A DNA stretch of 64,000 nucleotides from Bacteroidales bacterium (GTDB lineage: Bacteria; Bacteroidota; Bacteroidia; Bacteroidales; Lentimicrobiaceae), in the NCBI GenBank assembly GCA_016788045.1, contig JAEUTG010000033.1, positions 1 through 64,000 on the forward strand, given 5' to 3'. This document shows positions 62,299 to 64,000 of this stretch, in pieces (within the stretch, counting starts at the first letter, position 1; each line of letters starts with the position of its first letter). The translations under genes were made by a program, and so were the position numbers. The notes under the pieces were generated by a model. The model had not been told where the DNA came from, made no database searches, and saw only the letters and a program-made list of their open reading frames with translations.

Positions 62299-63486
62299 AT
62301 GAAACGAAAAGTAAAAATCATTGCCTTCTCTTCACTCATTGCCGCCACGGCTGCCGGAATCATCTTCGGCTGCGGGGCCAATAAAGAGACCCTTACCGTA
62401 GATACGGCCGGAGCAAGCATCGGCAACATCAGCCAGACAGTAACCGCTACCGGGACCATTGAAGCCATTACCACTGTAGAAGTCGGAACCCAGGTATCGG
62501 GTGTCATTGAAAAGCTCTATGCCGATTTCAACTCGGTGGTTAAAAAGGGGCAGTTGCTGGCAACCCTCGATGAAACCATGCTTCGCGCCAGCCTCGACCA
62601 GAGCAGGGCCACCCTGATGGATGCGGAAGCTGACCTGAAGTACCAGAAACTGAACTATGAGCGCTCAAAAGCCCTGTACGAAAAGTCATTGATTGCCCAG
62701 GCCGATTTCGACCAGGTGGAATACAATTACAAAAGGGCACAGGCCAGTGTTGCAAATGCAAAAGCCACCCTTGAAAGGAACCAGGTAAACCTCGATTACG
62801 CCACCATTACCTCTCCCATCGATGGAGTGGTGCTCAACCGTGCTGTAGATGAAGGACAAACGGTAGCGGCCAGCTTCAACACCCCTACCCTGTTTACCAT
62901 CGCCAACGATCTTACCCGCATGCAAGTTCAGGCCGATGTGGATGAAGCCGATATCGGACAGGTAAAAAACGGGCAACGGGTTGAATTTACCGTAGATGCC
63001 TTCCCGGGAGAGACCTTTGAGGGAACCGTCACTGAAATCCGTCTGCAGCCGGTGATCTCGTCGAATGTGGTAACCTATACCGTGATTGTGAATGCCCCGA
63101 ATCCCGATAAAAAACTGATGCCCGGCATGACTGCCAGCATCACCATCTTTATGGCCGAAGCCAGGGAGGTAATCACCATTCCTGTAAAAGCCCTCAAATT
63201 CAAACCCGAACTGCCCGACAGTATCACCCGGCCGGCAAACCAGCCTCAGTTATCCGGACAGCACGTTTGGGTTTACGACGGCAAACAGATGCACCCGCGC
63301 CAGGTAATAACCGGCCTGAGCGATGGCAGCCATGTTGAAGTAAAGTCAGGGCTCAAGGCCGGCGATGAAGTGGTACTTGCCACCCGGCAGGCCGAAAGCA
63401 GCAACCAGGAGGAGAAAACAGTGTCAAGCCCGTTTGTGCCCAAGCGCCCTGGATCCTCAAAAAACAACAAACCACCGCAGCCATAA
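62299..63486 (+). CDS. HlyD/MacA-type periplasmic adaptor
   Basis: A 395-residue adaptor with an N-terminal signal ending FGCG, possibly a lipoprotein. A lipoyl/barrel-sandwich half motif (VEVGTQVSGVIEKLYADFN) is followed by a helical hairpin (about 85-175), the second lipoyl half (TITSPIDGVVLNRAVDEGQTV) and beta-barrel domains ending about 360. The last ~25 residues are Lys/Pro-rich. It links the TolC-like channel with the MacB-like ABC exporter encoded next. Confidence 0.93.
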   Translation: MKRKVKIIAFSSLIAATAAGIIFGCGANKETLTVDTAGASIGNISQTVTATGTIEAITTVEVGTQVSGVIEKLYADFNSVVKKGQLLATLDETMLRASLDQSRATLMDAEADLKYQKLNYERSKALYEKSLIAQADFDQVEYNYKRAQASVANAKATLERNQVNLDYATITSPIDGVVLNRAVDEGQTVAASFNTPTLFTIANDLTRMQVQADVDEADIGQVKNGQRVEFTVDAFPGETFEGTVTEIRLQPVISSNVVTYTVIVNAPNPDKKLMPGMTASITIFMAEAREVITIPVKALKFKPELPDSITRPANQPQLSGQHVWVYDGKQMHPRQVITGLSDGSHVEVKSGLKAGDEVVLATRQAESSNQEEKTVSSPFVPKRPGSSKNNKPPQP

Positions 63487-63532
63487 GGAAACACATAAGG
63501 AGTCGCAAGCCAGTCCTCAGGTTCGTCACCCA

Positions 63533-63567
63533 TCCCTCGTCCCTCGTCCCTCGTCCCACGTCCCTCG
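63533..63567 (+). repeat. heptamer tandem repeat TCCCTCG x5
   Basis: Five consecutive 7-bp units; the fourth is TCCCACG. It lies in the 120-bp gap between the adaptor and ABC ATPase genes. A related piece occurs on the opposite strand at positions 12-22 of the window. Confidence 0.7.
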
Positions 63568-63606
63568 CCCCTTAAACAGAATCTGCAGTAAAAAAAACAA
63601 ACGTCA

Positions 63607-64000
63607 ATGAATAAAGAGATCATCAGCATAAAAGACCTCCGCAAAGACTTTCACGTAGGGGAAGTAACGGTACATGCCCTGAGAAGTGTTGATCTTACGA
63701 TCCACGAAGGTGATTTTGTTGCCATTATGGGCACCAGCGGCAGCGGAAAATCAACCATGCTGAACATTCTGGGTTGCCTCGACAAGCCAAGCTCGGGCAG
63801 CTATCTGCTCGATGGAACAGATGTAAGCAACCTCAGCAAAAACGAGCTGGCACGGCTTCGTAACCTCAAACTGGGGTTCGTGTTTCAGTCGTACAACCTG
63901 TTGCCCAGAACGTCGGCCCTCGAGAATGTGGAACTGCCGCTCTTCTATAACAACTCCGTGAAGCCGCGTGAGAGACGCGAAAGGGCGATGGCCGCACTCG
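63607..64000 (+). CDS. MacB-type ABC transporter ATP-binding protein, cut by window end
   Basis: The first 131 codons of an ABC ATPase of the LolD/MacB group. The Walker A GTSGSGKSTMLNILG is followed by the Q-loop segment GFVFQSYNLLPRTSALENV. The signature and Walker B motifs lie beyond the right edge. It is preceded by TolC-like and MacA-like genes, which makes a complete macrolide- or peptide-type tripartite exporter likely. A separate permease gene may follow. Confidence 0.92.
   Translation, partial: MNKEIISIKDLRKDFHVGEVTVHALRSVDLTIHEGDFVAIMGTSGSGKSTMLNILGCLDKPSSGSYLLDGTDVSNLSKNELARLRNLKLGFVFQSYNLLPRTSALENVELPLFYNNSVKPRERRERAMAAL

Noticed and set aside
63533..63567. CRISPR-like array
   Set aside because: The units are 7 bp and directly adjacent with no spacers; no cas genes are present anywhere in the window.

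Overview
The window comes from a member of the Bacteroidota, most likely class Bacteroidia. The evidence is a SusC/SusD pair, type IX secretion (T9SS) features (a PorZ-like protein and secreted proteins with C-terminal sorting domains), many TonB/lipoprotein-type exported proteins, and repeated TAnnTTTG boxes, the Bacteroidetes -7 promoter element, just upstream of start codons. No rRNA, tRNA or CRISPR array was recognised. Coding density is high and both strands are used.

Layout. 1-12.5 kb is mostly housekeeping: a membrane LytTR regulator, an alpha/beta-hydrolase-like protein, lysS, an orphan FtsX/MacB-type permease, a WalJ-like metallo-beta-lactamase protein, ispG, recO and porZ. 12.8-21.4 kb is accessory. 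It holds an AraC regulator, a small inverted-repeat element, a three-gene PqqD / ATP-grasp / PLP-decarboxylase cassette, and an ECF sigma / urea-transporter-M23 peptidase fusion / YaiO-like outer-membrane protein / TPR operon. 21.5-24 kb has an SLC13 transporter and a lipoprotein.

24.0-40.8 kb is the most striking region. A tightly packed minus-strand operon of about 15 kb runs ribokinase, SusC, SusD, three exported ADP-ribosylglycohydrolase paralogues, two exported tandem-domain esterases and a GRP-family sugar transporter. It faces a divergent helical-repeat protein across a 243-bp intergenic region. This is the layout of a Bacteroidetes ribose-utilisation (rus) locus, here apparently specialised for ADP-ribose-like or other ribosyl substrates. 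The model is: surface or periplasmic enzymes free ribose, SusCD binds and imports larger ligands, the GRP permease moves ribose across the inner membrane, and ribokinase makes ribose-5-phosphate.

40.8-55.2 kb is mixed: a T9SS-sorted protein, an epimerase-like protein, an M3-like lipoprotein peptidase, menG/ubiE, a cytidylate-kinase-like protein, a histidine kinase/response regulator pair, a DEAD-box helicase, a nitrilase-family amidase, a secreted endonuclease I, methionine aminotransferase, and a broken GxxExxY gene between inverted repeats. 55.2-64 kb has pgk, a secreted CBM-esterase, a GH3 enzyme with a PA14 insert, and the start of a TolC / MacA-like / MacB-like export operon that runs off the right edge.

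Product calls rest on motifs and family resemblance read by eye; no database search was run.
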